DNA of 64,000 bases from Desulfocarbo indianensis. Its GTDB lineage: Bacteria > Desulfobacterota > Desulfarculia > Desulfarculales > Desulfarculaceae. Shown here in pieces: positions 1 through 8,293 of the stretch. The position numbers were made by a program, and so were the translations under genes. Below the pieces are notes generated by a model. It ran no database searches. It had not been told where the DNA came from and saw only the letters and a list, made by a program, of their open reading frames with translations. How positions within the stretch are numbered: position 1 is the first letter of the stretch; every line of letters starts with the position of its first letter. The DNA lies in assembly GCA_001184205.1 (NCBI GenBank), contig LBMP01000006.1:221502-285501 (forward strand), given 5' to 3'.

Positions 1-1637
1 GATTGCACGATGCCCTTGCTGACCGCCAGGCCCAGACCCTGGCCGGCCACCCCCTTGGTGGTGAAAAACGGATCGAACATGCGGGCCAGGAAGTCCTGGC
101 TCACGCCGGGGCCGGAATCCAGGAATTCTATGGCCACCTGGTTGTCCGCCGCCTGGCCGCTGATCCTCAGCCGGCCGCCTTCCGGCATGGCTTCCACCGC
201 GTTTTTGACTATATTGAGAAGCACTTCCATGAGCTCGCCGCGAACGCCGTTCACGTAGAGGCCGCTTGCCACCGCCAGGTCCAGCTCCAGCTTGCCGCTG
301 GCGAAAAGCGGCCAGATGCCGGGCAGCGATTTACGCAAGGAGTGCAGCAATTCCCCGATATCCAGCACTTCGGTCACGCCTCGCATGCCCTGGCGCCTGC
401 CCACGAATCGGCTGAGGCGATGCACCACGTCGCGCCCCCCCCGGGCGCCCTGCACCACGTTGTCCAAAAGGCGGGCGGCTTGCTCCAAGTCGAGGGGCTG
501 TCCGCCCAGTTCCTGCTGAGCGGCCTGGGCATTGCCCAGGATGGCCATGAGGACGTTGTTGAAATTGTGGGCCACCCCCGCCGCCAGCTGCATGAGCGCT
601 TCCTCGGCCCTTTTGCGGTCGGTGATGTCTTGGATATGGGCCACCGAATAGACCGGACGGTTTTGAGCGTCCCGCACCAGCGAGGCGCTCACCGTGACCC
701 AGATGAAATGCCCCTCTTTATGGGTGCAACGCTTTTCCAGGGCTAACAGCTCTTTGGCCCCCGTGCTCAAAGCTTGGAAATGCTTGAGGAATTCTTCCAG
801 GTCCTCGGGGTGGGTGAAATCGGCCAGGTGTTTGCCGACCATTTCCTGGGGCCGATGGCCCAACATGCGGCTCAAGGAATGGTTCACCTGCAGGAAGGTG
901 CCCTCTGGATTTATCAGGGCCATGCCCACCCCGGCGTGCTCAAAGGCCCGCCGGAAACGCTCCTCGCTTTCGCGGAAGGCCTGCTCGGTCAGTTCGCGTT
1001 CGGCTATCTCCTGTTGAAGCTGGCGGTTGGCCGCCTCCAGGCGGGCGGTGCGCTGGGCCACCAATTGCTCCAGCCTCTCGCGGTGCTTGGCCAATTCCCT
1101 TTCAGCCCGCACATGATCGGTGACGTCGATCATGATGCCGTTGACAAAGGCGATATCGCCATCGGCCGTCAGGGCGCCGGTGGCGATGGCCTGTATCCAG
1201 CGCCATTCCTTTTTGCCTTCGTGCCAGACCCGCGCCATCTGGCTGAACCGGTTGCTGCCAAAGGCCCGCTCGTTGGCCTCCATGATTCTTGGGCGATCGT
1301 CCGGATGTATCTGGGCGAACCAGGTTTCCAAATTGGAGGCGTCCCGCACGCCCAGGAGTTCGCGGATGGAGGGGCTGACGAAAACGACCTTGAAGTGGTG
1401 CGGCGATTGGTGATCCACGGCCAGCCGGTACACCACGAAATTGGTGGCCGTATCCATGAGCGAGCGGAGATGGGCCTCGTTTTCCGCCAGCGCCCTCTCG
1501 GCCAAGTCCTTGGCCTCTTGGGCGTCCTCCAGTTGGGACACCTGGCGCTGAAGCTCTTTGATCCGGCGAAGCAGTTCCTCGCGGTTGGCGCTTTGATCTT
1601 CCATGGCCTGCGGGCAATCCATCTTTAGGCTACTCAT
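1..1637 (-). CDS. PAS-domain sensor histidine kinase (C-terminus cut by window edge)
   Basis: At least 545 codons are open on the minus strand from an ATG at 1637 to the left edge. An N-terminal helical stretch rich in Glu, Gln and Arg is followed by two PAS-like regions: roughly residues 60-180 (ending HxxxKKEWRWIQAIATG then DVTD) and 215-345 (ending GHFIWVTVSASLV then DITDRKRAEE). The dimerisation and phosphoacceptor segment reads VAHNFNNVLMAI, so the acceptor is the His of AHNFNN. The ATPase domain shows an N-box-like KNAVEAMP, DSGPGV and DPFFTTKGVAGQGLGLAVSKG. No transmembrane segment is visible, so it is probably cytosolic. Autophosphorylation is inferred from the family and the signal is unknown. 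In-frame ATGs at codons 6 and 12 are alternative starts; no strong ribosome site decides between them. Confidence 0.9.
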   Translation of the reverse strand, partial: MSSLKMDCPQAMEDQSANREELLRRIKELQRQVSQLEDAQEAKDLAERALAENEAHLRSLMDTATNFVVYRLAVDHQSPHHFKVVFVSPSIRELLGVRDASNLETWFAQIHPDDRPRIMEANERAFGSNRFSQMARVWHEGKKEWRWIQAIATGALTADGDIAFVNGIMIDVTDHVRAERELAKHRERLEQLVAQRTARLEAANRQLQQEIAERELTEQAFRESEERFRRAFEHAGVGMALINPEGTFLQVNHSLSRMLGHRPQEMVGKHLADFTHPEDLEEFLKHFQALSTGAKELLALEKRCTHKEGHFIWVTVSASLVRDAQNRPVYSVAHIQDITDRKRAEEALMQLAAGVAHNFNNVLMAILGNAQAAQQELGGQPLDLEQAARLLDNVVQGARGGRDVVHRLSRFVGRRQGMRGVTEVLDIGELLHSLRKSLPGIWPLFASGKLELDLAVASGLYVNGVRGELMEVLLNIVKNAVEAMPEGGRLRISGQAADNQVAIEFLDSGPGVSQDFLARMFDPFFTTKGVAGQGLGLAVSKGIVQ

Positions 1638-1798
1638 TGAAAAGGATTCTACACTATAAGACGCCGCCCCGGGCAATCAAGCCTTCGAGGTTTCGCAATA
1701 AGTTGCCGCCAATGCTTGACCAAACGGCCCGGGGGTGTCAATCTTGACGCCATGCGGAGCCGCTTGCGGCGGCCCGCCCAAAGCGGGTGCCTTGTAAG

Positions 1799-2518
1799 AT
1801 GAGCGCATCGTATTGGCTGACATATCTCCTCATTGGGCTGGCGGTTGTGGGCGCCTTGCTCATGGGGCCCATGTTGTTCGGCCGGATGTTCATGCCCCGG
1901 CTGACCTTGACCCTGTTCAACCGTTTCGGCGGCTGGGTGGGGCGTCTTCTCGACCGCATCAGCCCCGGCTTGGACCTGAGGCTCATAGTGCGGGCGGGCA
2001 ATAAGTATTACCGCAAGAAGTTCGGCCAAGCTCCATTTGAGAAGAGGGTGCTTTTCCTGCCTTTTTGCCTGCGGCCCCGGCATTGCCTGGCCGAGGTGAA
2101 TCCTGAAAAAGGCCTGGTATGCGACGCGGCTTGCGAGGCCTGCGAAATCGGCGAGATCAGCCGCCAGGCCAAAAAGCTGGGCTACGCGGCCGTGTACGTG
2201 GTGCCCAGCTCCCGCATGCTGCCCGGCCGGGGGCTCATGCCCAGCGACCAGTTCATCAAGGCCAAGCTCAAGGAACACGCGCCGGACGCGGCCCTGGGAG
2301 TGGTGTGCCCCTGGCATTTGCGCAACCGCTTGCTGAAAAAGCACACGGTGGGCCGGCGCGGTCTGCCCACCGGCCAGCAAGGCGTGCGCTCGGCCCTGCA
2401 GGGCGTGCTGCTGGAGGGGCGCAACTGCCGCGCGGCCAAGGTGGATTGGGAACAGGTCCGCAAACTCATGTCCTTGGCTCCGGAACGTTGCGCCTCCGCG
2501 CCCTACCCGGAGGGGTAG
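1799..2518 (+). CDS. DUF116 domain membrane protein
   Basis: 239 residues. One hydrophobic N-terminal segment (about residues 6-28, LTYLLIGLAVVGALLMGPML) precedes a soluble domain with five cysteines, in PFCLRPRHCL and VCDAACEACE. This matches the DUF116 family, a conserved protein of anaerobic bacteria with no proven biochemical role. The cysteine pattern could hold a metal, but that is inference. It ends 21 bases before the cation/proton antiporter gene on the same strand, so the two are probably cotranscribed. An in-frame GTG at 1787 is an alternative start; the ATG at 1799 places the hydrophobic segment near the N-terminus. Confidence 0.75.
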   Translation: MSASYWLTYLLIGLAVVGALLMGPMLFGRMFMPRLTLTLFNRFGGWVGRLLDRISPGLDLRLIVRAGNKYYRKKFGQAPFEKRVLFLPFCLRPRHCLAEVNPEKGLVCDAACEACEIGEISRQAKKLGYAAVYVVPSSRMLPGRGLMPSDQFIKAKLKEHAPDAALGVVCPWHLRNRLLKKHTVGRRGLPTGQQGVRSALQGVLLEGRNCRAAKVDWEQVRKLMSLAPERCASAPYPEG

Positions 2519-2539
2519 CGGCCGCCTGCCGGCTAAAGC

Positions 2540-4402
2540 ATGCATTACGAACTGCTGCCACTATTGCTCATAACCTTCCTGGCCGCCGTGGTCCCCTTTC
2601 TGGCCAACCGCCTGAAAAGAATAAGCCTGCCCATCGTGGTGGGCGAGCTAATCGCCGGCATGCTCATCGGCAAAAGCGGCCTGGACCTGGTCAAGCCCAC
2701 GCCGGAGTTGACCTTCCTGGCCGATTTCGGCTTCATCTACCTCATGTTCCTCTCCGGCCTGGAGATGAATTTCTCGGTGCTGGTGCGCTCGCAACCCGTT
2801 GCGGAGGGAGCGGCCTGGTGGCGGCGGCCGGTTTCCTTGGCCTCGGCCATGTTCGTCTGCACCGTGGCCTTGGCCCTGGCGGTGGGCTATGCCCTGGCCG
2901 GCGCCGGCCTGGCCCGGAGCGGCCTGCTCATGGGCCTGATCCTCTCCACCACCTCGCTGGGCATCGTGTTGCCGGTGCTCAAGGAAAAGGGCCACACCAA
3001 GGGCCTCTACGGCCAATGTCTGCTCCTGGCCGCCCTGATCTCGGATTTCGTTACCCTTCTGCTATTGAGCGTGGCCATCGCCCTGGAGAGCGGAGGAGCC
3101 TCCTTCAACCTGCTGTTCATCCTGGGTTTGCTGGTCGCTTTTGCCGGGGCGGTCAACGCCGGGCAAAGGGTGCGCCGCTTGCCCCTGCTCTCGCGCACCC
3201 TGGAAGAGCTTTCCCACGCCACCGCCCAGATCAGGGTGCGCGGGGCCTTCGCCATCATGGTGGCCTGGGTGTTCCTGGCGCAAAAGCTGGGAGCCGAGGT
3301 GATCCTGGGGGCCTTTCTGGCCGGGGCGCTGATCAGCATCATCTCGGGCAAGGCCGAGGAGGTGCACCGCCAGAAGCTGGAGGCCATCGGCTACGGCTTC
3401 TTTATCCCCATTTTTTTCATCCACGTGGGGACCCAATTCGATCTGGGCGCGTTGCTGGCCTCCCACACGGCCATGCTCCTGGTGCCGCTGCTCATGGCGG
3501 CGGCCTATTTCGTAAAGCTGATCCCCTCGCTTTTGCTGCGCCTGTCTTTTTCCTGGCGCCAGGCCCTGGGGGGCGGCGTGCTGCTTTCCTCGCGGCTTTC
3601 CCTGATCATCGCGGCGGCGGCCATCGCCCTGGATCTCGGCATGATAAGCCCCGCCGCCAACGCGGCGGTCATCCTCACCGCCATTTTGACCTGCACGGTT
3701 TCGCCGGTGCTCTTCACCCGCCTGGTGCGGCCCAGCGCCGGGCCGCTACGCAGCGGGGTGATCATCGCCGGCTCCGAGCAATTGGGCATGTTTTTGGGGG
3801 AGCGCCTGAAGCTATCGGGCGAGGCGGTTACCTTCGCGGTTGATCATTACGATCATTCGGCCAGGCTCCGCGGCGGCGGCTTCAAGGTGGTGCATGGCGA
3901 GGCCGGGAGTCTCTCTCTTTTGGAGCGGGCCGGGGCCGAGCAGGCTCAGAGCCTGGTGGCCATATACAATGACGATGAGACGACCCTGCGAACCTGCCGG
4001 CTGGCCAAAAGCCGCTTCGCCGTACCCTCGGTGGTGGGCCTGGCCCACAGCCAGGAAAGCGCCCAGGAAATGGAAAAGCTGGGGGCGAGGGCCGTGCAGA
4101 CGCACCTGGCCGCGGCCTTGGCCCTGGAGGGGGCCATCCACTTCCCGGCCACCTTCGAGATGTTGACCGACGTTTCCTACGGCTTTGAATTGTCCGACGG
4201 CCTGGTGCTCAACCGGGCCCTGGCCGGCCAGCCGCTTAGAAAAGTGACCTTGCCGGGCGGCGTGCTGGTGGTGGGCATCCGCCGCGCCGGCGAGGCCATC
4301 GTGCCCAACGCCGACACCCGCTTGGAGCTGGACGACGTGCTCACCCTGGCGGGCAAGCCAGATGAGCTCAAGGAGGCGCGGGACATGGTGGAGGGCTCAT
4401 AG
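2540..4402 (+). CDS. Cation:proton antiporter (CPA2/Kef type) with TrkA-like C-terminal domains
   Basis: 620 residues. The first 385 residues hold about twelve hydrophobic segments typical of the CPA2 Na+(K+)/H+ exchanger family, including LPIVVGELIAGMLIGKSG near the N-terminus and LGAEVILGAFLAGAL further on. The next 140 residues (from SGVIIAGSEQLGMF) look like a TrkA-N/RCK-type domain, although the nucleotide-binding glycine motif is weak (AGSEQLGMF). The last 70 residues (VLNRALAGQPLR to LTLAGKPDEL) look like TrkA-C. The protein probably exchanges monovalent cations for protons at the inner membrane, gated by a ligand at the cytosolic domain. It follows the DUF116 gene closely. Which cation is moved cannot be told from sequence. 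Confidence 0.88.
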   Translation: MHYELLPLLLITFLAAVVPFLANRLKRISLPIVVGELIAGMLIGKSGLDLVKPTPELTFLADFGFIYLMFLSGLEMNFSVLVRSQPVAEGAAWWRRPVSLASAMFVCTVALALAVGYALAGAGLARSGLLMGLILSTTSLGIVLPVLKEKGHTKGLYGQCLLLAALISDFVTLLLLSVAIALESGGASFNLLFILGLLVAFAGAVNAGQRVRRLPLLSRTLEELSHATAQIRVRGAFAIMVAWVFLAQKLGAEVILGAFLAGALISIISGKAEEVHRQKLEAIGYGFFIPIFFIHVGTQFDLGALLASHTAMLLVPLLMAAAYFVKLIPSLLLRLSFSWRQALGGGVLLSSRLSLIIAAAAIALDLGMISPAANAAVILTAILTCTVSPVLFTRLVRPSAGPLRSGVIIAGSEQLGMFLGERLKLSGEAVTFAVDHYDHSARLRGGGFKVVHGEAGSLSLLERAGAEQAQSLVAIYNDDETTLRTCRLAKSRFAVPSVVGLAHSQESAQEMEKLGARAVQTHLAAALALEGAIHFPATFEMLTDVSYGFELSDGLVLNRALAGQPLRKVTLPGGVLVVGIRRAGEAIVPNADTRLELDDVLTLAGKPDELKEARDMVEGS

Positions 4403-4452
4403 CCCGGCTGGTTGCCGCGCCATGCTTGAGCAGGCGCGTGAGACAAAGTAAA

Positions 4453-4485
4453 CGCCCCTTTGCCTCGGTCGGTGGCAGAGGGGCG
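4453..4485. terminator. Hairpin between convergent genes
   Basis: CGCCCCTTTGCC and GGCAGAGGGGCG form a 12-base inverted repeat with one imperfect pair and a 9-base loop. A second GC hairpin, GGCCCCGGCGGCGGGGCC, lies at 4501-4518. Both sit between the antiporter gene stop (4402) and the convergent corrinoid-activator gene stop (4530), so they may end transcription from either side. Neither has a long U-tract directly after it. Confidence 0.5.
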
Positions 4486-4529
4486 CTGGATTTCGAGCGG
4501 GGCCCCGGCGGCGGGGCCGGGTTCGCCAT

Positions 4530-6506
4530 CTATTTTTTCAAATCACGCAAAGCCTGACGGGCTTCCTTGAGCCTGCCGCAGATCACGGGGAAGAGCCGCT
4601 CGCATTCGGTATGGGGCAGGAACAGGCTGCTGGTGTAATTGTCCATGTAGCCCGGCGCCACCGAGAGTTCGAAGTTGGTCATCTTTTCCACGATCTCGCC
4701 CACCTCCGCGCGCAGGGAATTGGACATGCAGGCCAGGCGCGCGCCCAAGAGGGAGCCGTTGCCCACGAAGGTGAAGCGGTCGGCGGGCAGCTCGGGCATG
4801 AGCCCGATTATCTGGGATCTTTCCAGGTTGATGCTCTGGCCGAATCCGCCGGCCAGGATTACCCGCTCCAGGTCCTGGATGGAAAGCCCCACCCCCGCCA
4901 GCAGGGTCATGTAGGCCGCGTACATGGCGCCCTTGGCGCGCATCAGGTTGTCGATGTCCGGCTCGGTGAGGGTGATGTCGCGGCCGCCGTCGGCGTCAGC
5001 CGCCCAGACCAGCACGTATTCCGGGCCGTCCTCGCCCTCGCGCACCCGGTCGGAGGGATGGTCCAGGTTGAAGCGGCCCCGTTCGTCCAGGATGCCGCTC
5101 ATGAATAAAGCAGCCACCGCCGCTATCAGACCCGAGCCGCAGATGCCCTTGGGCAGGGCGCGGCCCACGGTGAGGATGGCGGGCTCGCCGGTGACCGGGT
5201 TCACCGAAAAGTTTTCAATGGCGCCCTTGGCGGCGCGCATGCCGAACTTGATGCCGCCGCCTTCAAAGGCGGGGCCGGCCGAGGCCGCCGCGCAGGCCAG
5301 CCAGTCCTTGTTGCCCACCACCACTTCGCCGTTGGTGCCCAGGTCGATGAACAAGGTCAGGCGCTCGTCCTTGTGCATGCCCGTGCCCATGACGCCGGCC
5401 ACCACGTCGCCGCCCACGTAGGAGGCCACCGACGGGAAAACCAGGAGCCCCACGTGGTCCGGCAGGGCCAGGCCGAAACGCGAGGCTTTCAGCGGCGGGT
5501 AATAGGCGGCGGTGGGAACGTAGGGTTCCAGGCGGATGTACTGGGGGTCCATCTCCAGAAAGAGCTGGGTCATGGTGGTGTTGCCGGCCAGCAGGCAGAT
5601 GCTGATGTGGTTCAGATCCACGTTGGTGTTGCGGGCCAGGGTCTTGATCACGCCGTTTATGGACTTGGAAGCGGCCTCTTGCAGGCGCCGCATGCCGCCG
5701 GGCTTGCCGGCGTATACGATGCGGGTGATGACGTCCTCGCCGAAGCCGATCTGGGAATTGAAGTCGCCTTCGGTGCCCAACACCTCGCCGGAATTGAGGT
5801 CTATGAACTGGGCCCAGACCGTGGTGGTGCCCAGGTCCACCGCCACCGCGATATTGTGGGCGCTGGCGTCGCCCGGCTCCACTCTCAGGATGTGGTTGTG
5901 GCCGCTTTCGCCGTAAACCGCCCGCAGCACCGTGGCGGTCGCCTGCCAATCGCCTTTGCGCCAGGCTCCGGGCAGCTCGCGGATGGCCTCGTATTCCAGG
6001 GCGAAGCGGTGCTCGCCTTTTTCCTTGAGGCCCATAAGCAGCCGGTCCACGTCGTTGCGGTTGTCGCCCAGGGTGGCCGGCTGGGCCTTCACCGCTATTT
6101 TTTCCACGGCGGGCTGGTAGCGGCCCTCGGCTTTCAATTGTTCCGCGCCGATAAGCGTGGCCTGCTGGGCCGGGCCCGAGGCCAGGGCCTTCAAGGCGTC
6201 CTTGTTAAGGGCCGATTCATCGGTGACGCGCACCGTGACGTCGCCGCTCAGTTTGGCTTGGCAGGCCAGGCGGATGCCCTGTTCGCGGTCCTTCTGGGAG
6301 AGCTTTTCGCTTAGGCCGCCCTGGACTTCGCCGTCTTCGATGAGCACGCGGCATTTGCCGCAAACCCCCTTGCCGCCGCAAGAGGCGTTGATGTGCACGC
6401 CGGCTTCCAGGGCCACGTCCAATAAGGCGGTGCCGGGTTGGGCCTTGGCCGTCAGGCCGGAGGGTTCAAAGCGGATGTTCACCAGTTCGCTGGCTCGTTC
6501 ATTCAT
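4530..6506 (-). CDS. Ferredoxin-domain/ASKHA corrinoid protein reductive activator (RACE family)
   Basis: 658 residues. An N-terminal plant-type ferredoxin domain carries Cys43, Cys49, Cys52 and Cys82 in the CxxxxxCxxC...C pattern of a [2Fe-2S] centre. A linker follows, then a long ASKHA-fold domain (IAVAVDLGTTTVWAQFIDL, LLAGNTTMTQLFL, TLFIDLGTNGEVVVG, VILAGGFGQSINLERSQI) typical of the DUF4445 family. Proteins of this architecture use ATP and low-potential electrons to reduce inactive Co(II) corrinoid back to Co(I) in corrinoid methyltransferase or Wood-Ljungdahl systems. No corrinoid protein or methyltransferase lies in the window, so its partner is unknown. The next gene upstream (dihydrolipoyl dehydrogenase) is 139 bases away on the same strand. 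Confidence 0.88.
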   Translation of the reverse strand: MNERASELVNIRFEPSGLTAKAQPGTALLDVALEAGVHINASCGGKGVCGKCRVLIEDGEVQGGLSEKLSQKDREQGIRLACQAKLSGDVTVRVTDESALNKDALKALASGPAQQATLIGAEQLKAEGRYQPAVEKIAVKAQPATLGDNRNDVDRLLMGLKEKGEHRFALEYEAIRELPGAWRKGDWQATATVLRAVYGESGHNHILRVEPGDASAHNIAVAVDLGTTTVWAQFIDLNSGEVLGTEGDFNSQIGFGEDVITRIVYAGKPGGMRRLQEAASKSINGVIKTLARNTNVDLNHISICLLAGNTTMTQLFLEMDPQYIRLEPYVPTAAYYPPLKASRFGLALPDHVGLLVFPSVASYVGGDVVAGVMGTGMHKDERLTLFIDLGTNGEVVVGNKDWLACAAASAGPAFEGGGIKFGMRAAKGAIENFSVNPVTGEPAILTVGRALPKGICGSGLIAAVAALFMSGILDERGRFNLDHPSDRVREGEDGPEYVLVWAADADGGRDITLTEPDIDNLMRAKGAMYAAYMTLLAGVGLSIQDLERVILAGGFGQSINLERSQIIGLMPELPADRFTFVGNGSLLGARLACMSNSLRAEVGEIVEKMTNFELSVAPGYMDNYTSSLFLPHTECERLFPVICGRLKEARQALRDLKK

Positions 6507-6645
6507 GTGTTTCCATCCCGCTGGGTTCTGCGGTTCGGGCTAGCCGCAGTGATCAGTTGTAAGAGCTGCTCCAAATCAAAAGTCCTGCTCCGCCTGGATA
6601 ATTAAATCATATCGTTGATTCTTCAGGCCGGCAACGAAAGCCTGT

Positions 6646-8088
6646 TTAGCGCTCGGGCATTGAATGCAAGCCCAGGCCCAGGCAGGCCTCCGCCGTCTCG
6701 CGGATGGCCTCGCCCAGGGTGGGGTGGGCGTGAATGGTGTCGGCCAGATCGGCCGCCGTGGCACCCAAGCTTAAACCCAGGGCGCATTCGTGGATAAGGT
6801 CGGCCGCGTGGGGGCCTATGATATGCGCGCCCAGGAGCTTCAGGGTGGTTGGCTCGCAGATCAGCTTGCACTGGCCGGCCAGTTCGCCCAGGGCCTGGCT
6901 TTTGCCAAGGGCGCGGAAGGCGAAGGTCTTGCTGACGGCCTCCAGGTCGCGCTGGGCCGCCTGGGAAGGGCTCAGGCCCACCCAGGCCACTTCCGGGCTG
7001 GTGAAGGCCGCCGCCGGCACCACATCATAGGGCACGGTCTCGCCGCCGCCCAGGGCGTTGGCCGCCGCGGCCACCCCCTCGGCTCCGGCCAGGTGAGCCA
7101 GCATGGGCCGCGCCGCGCCCAGGATATCGCCCACCGCATAGACGCCATCGGCCGTGGTGCGCAGGCCGGCGTCCACCTTCACGGCGCCGCGCTCGTCGCG
7201 TTCCACCCCGGCGGCGGCCAGGCCGAGGCCCGAGGTGTTGAGGCCGCGCCCCACCGCCAGCAACACCTTGTCCGCCGTGAGCGTCTGGGGCTTGGGCGGG
7301 CGCTTGCCGTGATCCACCAGGGGCGAGGGGCCCAGCTCCAGCTCCACCCGGCCGTCCCTGGCTTGCCAGCCGCCCACCACCATGCCGGTGAGGGCCTTGA
7401 TTTTGCGTTTCTTGAACTCGCGCTGCAAAATCCGCGAGCAATCCTGATCCAGGGAGGGCAGGGGCAGCAAGCGGTCCAGGGCCTCTATGATGGTCACCTG
7501 GCTGCCCAGGGCGCTCATCAGGCTGGCGAACTCGCAGCCCACCACGCCGCCCCCCACCACGGCCAGGCTGGCGGGGATGGCGGCCAGGGCGAACATGTCG
7601 TCGGAATTGAGGAAGCGCTCGCCGTCGCGGGTCAGCCCCGGCGGATCGGCCGGGCGGGAGCCGGTGGCCAGGATCACCCGCTCGCACTGCAAGCTCAGGC
7701 TGCCGCCCTGGGCGAGCGCCACTTCCACCCGCGAGGGGCCGGCCAGGCGGGCCCGGCCGCGCACCAGCTCCACCCCGTTGGCCTCGAAGAGCTTTTCCAG
7801 CGCCTGGGTTTGCAGCTCCACCACCCTGTCCTTGCGGGCCAGCATGGCCGGCCAGTCGGCAACGACCCGGCCCTCCAGGCGCAGGCCCAATTCCTCCAGC
7901 CGGCCCACCGTCTCCAGGGCGTTGGCCGAAGCCAAAAGCGTCTTGGTGGGGATGCAGCCCCAGTGGAGGCAGGTGCCGCCGACCCCGGCGGCCTCCACCA
8001 ATTGCACCCGGCCGCCCAACTGCGCCGCGCGCAGGGCGGCCTGATAGCCTCCGGGCCCGGCTCCGATGACCACGATTCGCCTTGCCAA
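6646..8088 (-). CDS. lpdA: Dihydrolipoyl dehydrogenase
   Basis: 480 residues. The FAD-binding motif VVIGAGPGGYQAALRAAQLG sits at the N-terminus, followed by the redox-active disulfide Cys40/Cys45 in GGTCLHWGCIPTK. The NAD-binding motif VVGGGVVGCEFASLMSALG, the second FAD motif GVYAVGDI, and the C-terminal catalytic His-Glu pair in HAHPTLGEAIRE are all present. The enzyme reoxidises dihydrolipoamide with NAD+ in glycine cleavage or 2-oxoacid complexes; no partner subunits are in the window. I chose a TTG start at 8088 because AGGAG lies 8 bases upstream and the FAD motif then begins at residue 5. The frame stays open to 8139 but that extension looks non-coding. It lies directly after the 58-residue DUF2080-like gene. 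Confidence 0.93.
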   Translation of the reverse strand: MARRIVVIGAGPGGYQAALRAAQLGGRVQLVEAAGVGGTCLHWGCIPTKTLLASANALETVGRLEELGLRLEGRVVADWPAMLARKDRVVELQTQALEKLFEANGVELVRGRARLAGPSRVEVALAQGGSLSLQCERVILATGSRPADPPGLTRDGERFLNSDDMFALAAIPASLAVVGGGVVGCEFASLMSALGSQVTIIEALDRLLPLPSLDQDCSRILQREFKKRKIKALTGMVVGGWQARDGRVELELGPSPLVDHGKRPPKPQTLTADKVLLAVGRGLNTSGLGLAAAGVERDERGAVKVDAGLRTTADGVYAVGDILGAARPMLAHLAGAEGVAAAANALGGGETVPYDVVPAAAFTSPEVAWVGLSPSQAAQRDLEAVSKTFAFRALGKSQALGELAGQCKLICEPTTLKLLGAHIIGPHAADLIHECALGLSLGATAADLADTIHAHPTLGEAIRETAEACLGLGLHSMPER

Positions 8089-8099
8089 GAAAACCGCTC

Positions 8100-8276
8100 C
8101 TAATCCAAGCGCACGATTTTGACCCGCTTGCCGACCCAAGTGGGGGGCAGGTAGATGCGCCCCGAGTTGCCGCTTTGCCGAACCTGCTTGGTGATGAGCT
8201 CCAATCCGTGGACCTCGAACCTCACCGACCCGCGCTGAATCGGCCCGCCTTGTTTGGGAGAGTCGTTGTCTGCCAA
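8100..8276 (-). CDS. DUF2080-like small protein (58 aa)
   Basis: The frame runs from a TTG at 8276 to a TAG at 8102-8100. The C-terminal half, VRQSGNSGRIYLPPTWVGK followed by RVKIVRLD, closely resembles the DUF2080 family of short, putatively transposon-encoded, SpoVT/AbrB-like proteins (pattern GNSGR-[IV]-Y-[LV]-P...W-[IV]-G). The gene starts 17 bases after the stop of the metallo-hydrolase and ends 11 bases before the lpdA start; its TAG stop begins the AGGAG that serves lpdA. A DNA-binding or antitoxin-like role is possible but unproven. No transposase is nearby. A downstream GTG (SVRFEVHGLEL region) is an alternative start. The family call rests on pattern recognition. Confidence 0.7.
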   Translation of the reverse strand: MADNDSPKQGGPIQRGSVRFEVHGLELITKQVRQSGNSGRIYLPPTWVGKRVKIVRLD

Positions 8277-8293
8277 CTTGCTAATCGCCCCCG

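Noticed and set aside
2119..3843. 574-codon plus-strand frame across the DUF116 and antiporter genes
   Set aside because: Overlaps two well-supported genes in another frame and reads as Arg/Pro/Gly-rich nonsense.
8100..8276. Active transposon or insertion sequence suggested by the DUF2080-like gene
   Set aside because: No transposase, terminal inverted repeats or target duplication were found; the gene is tightly fitted into an operon.
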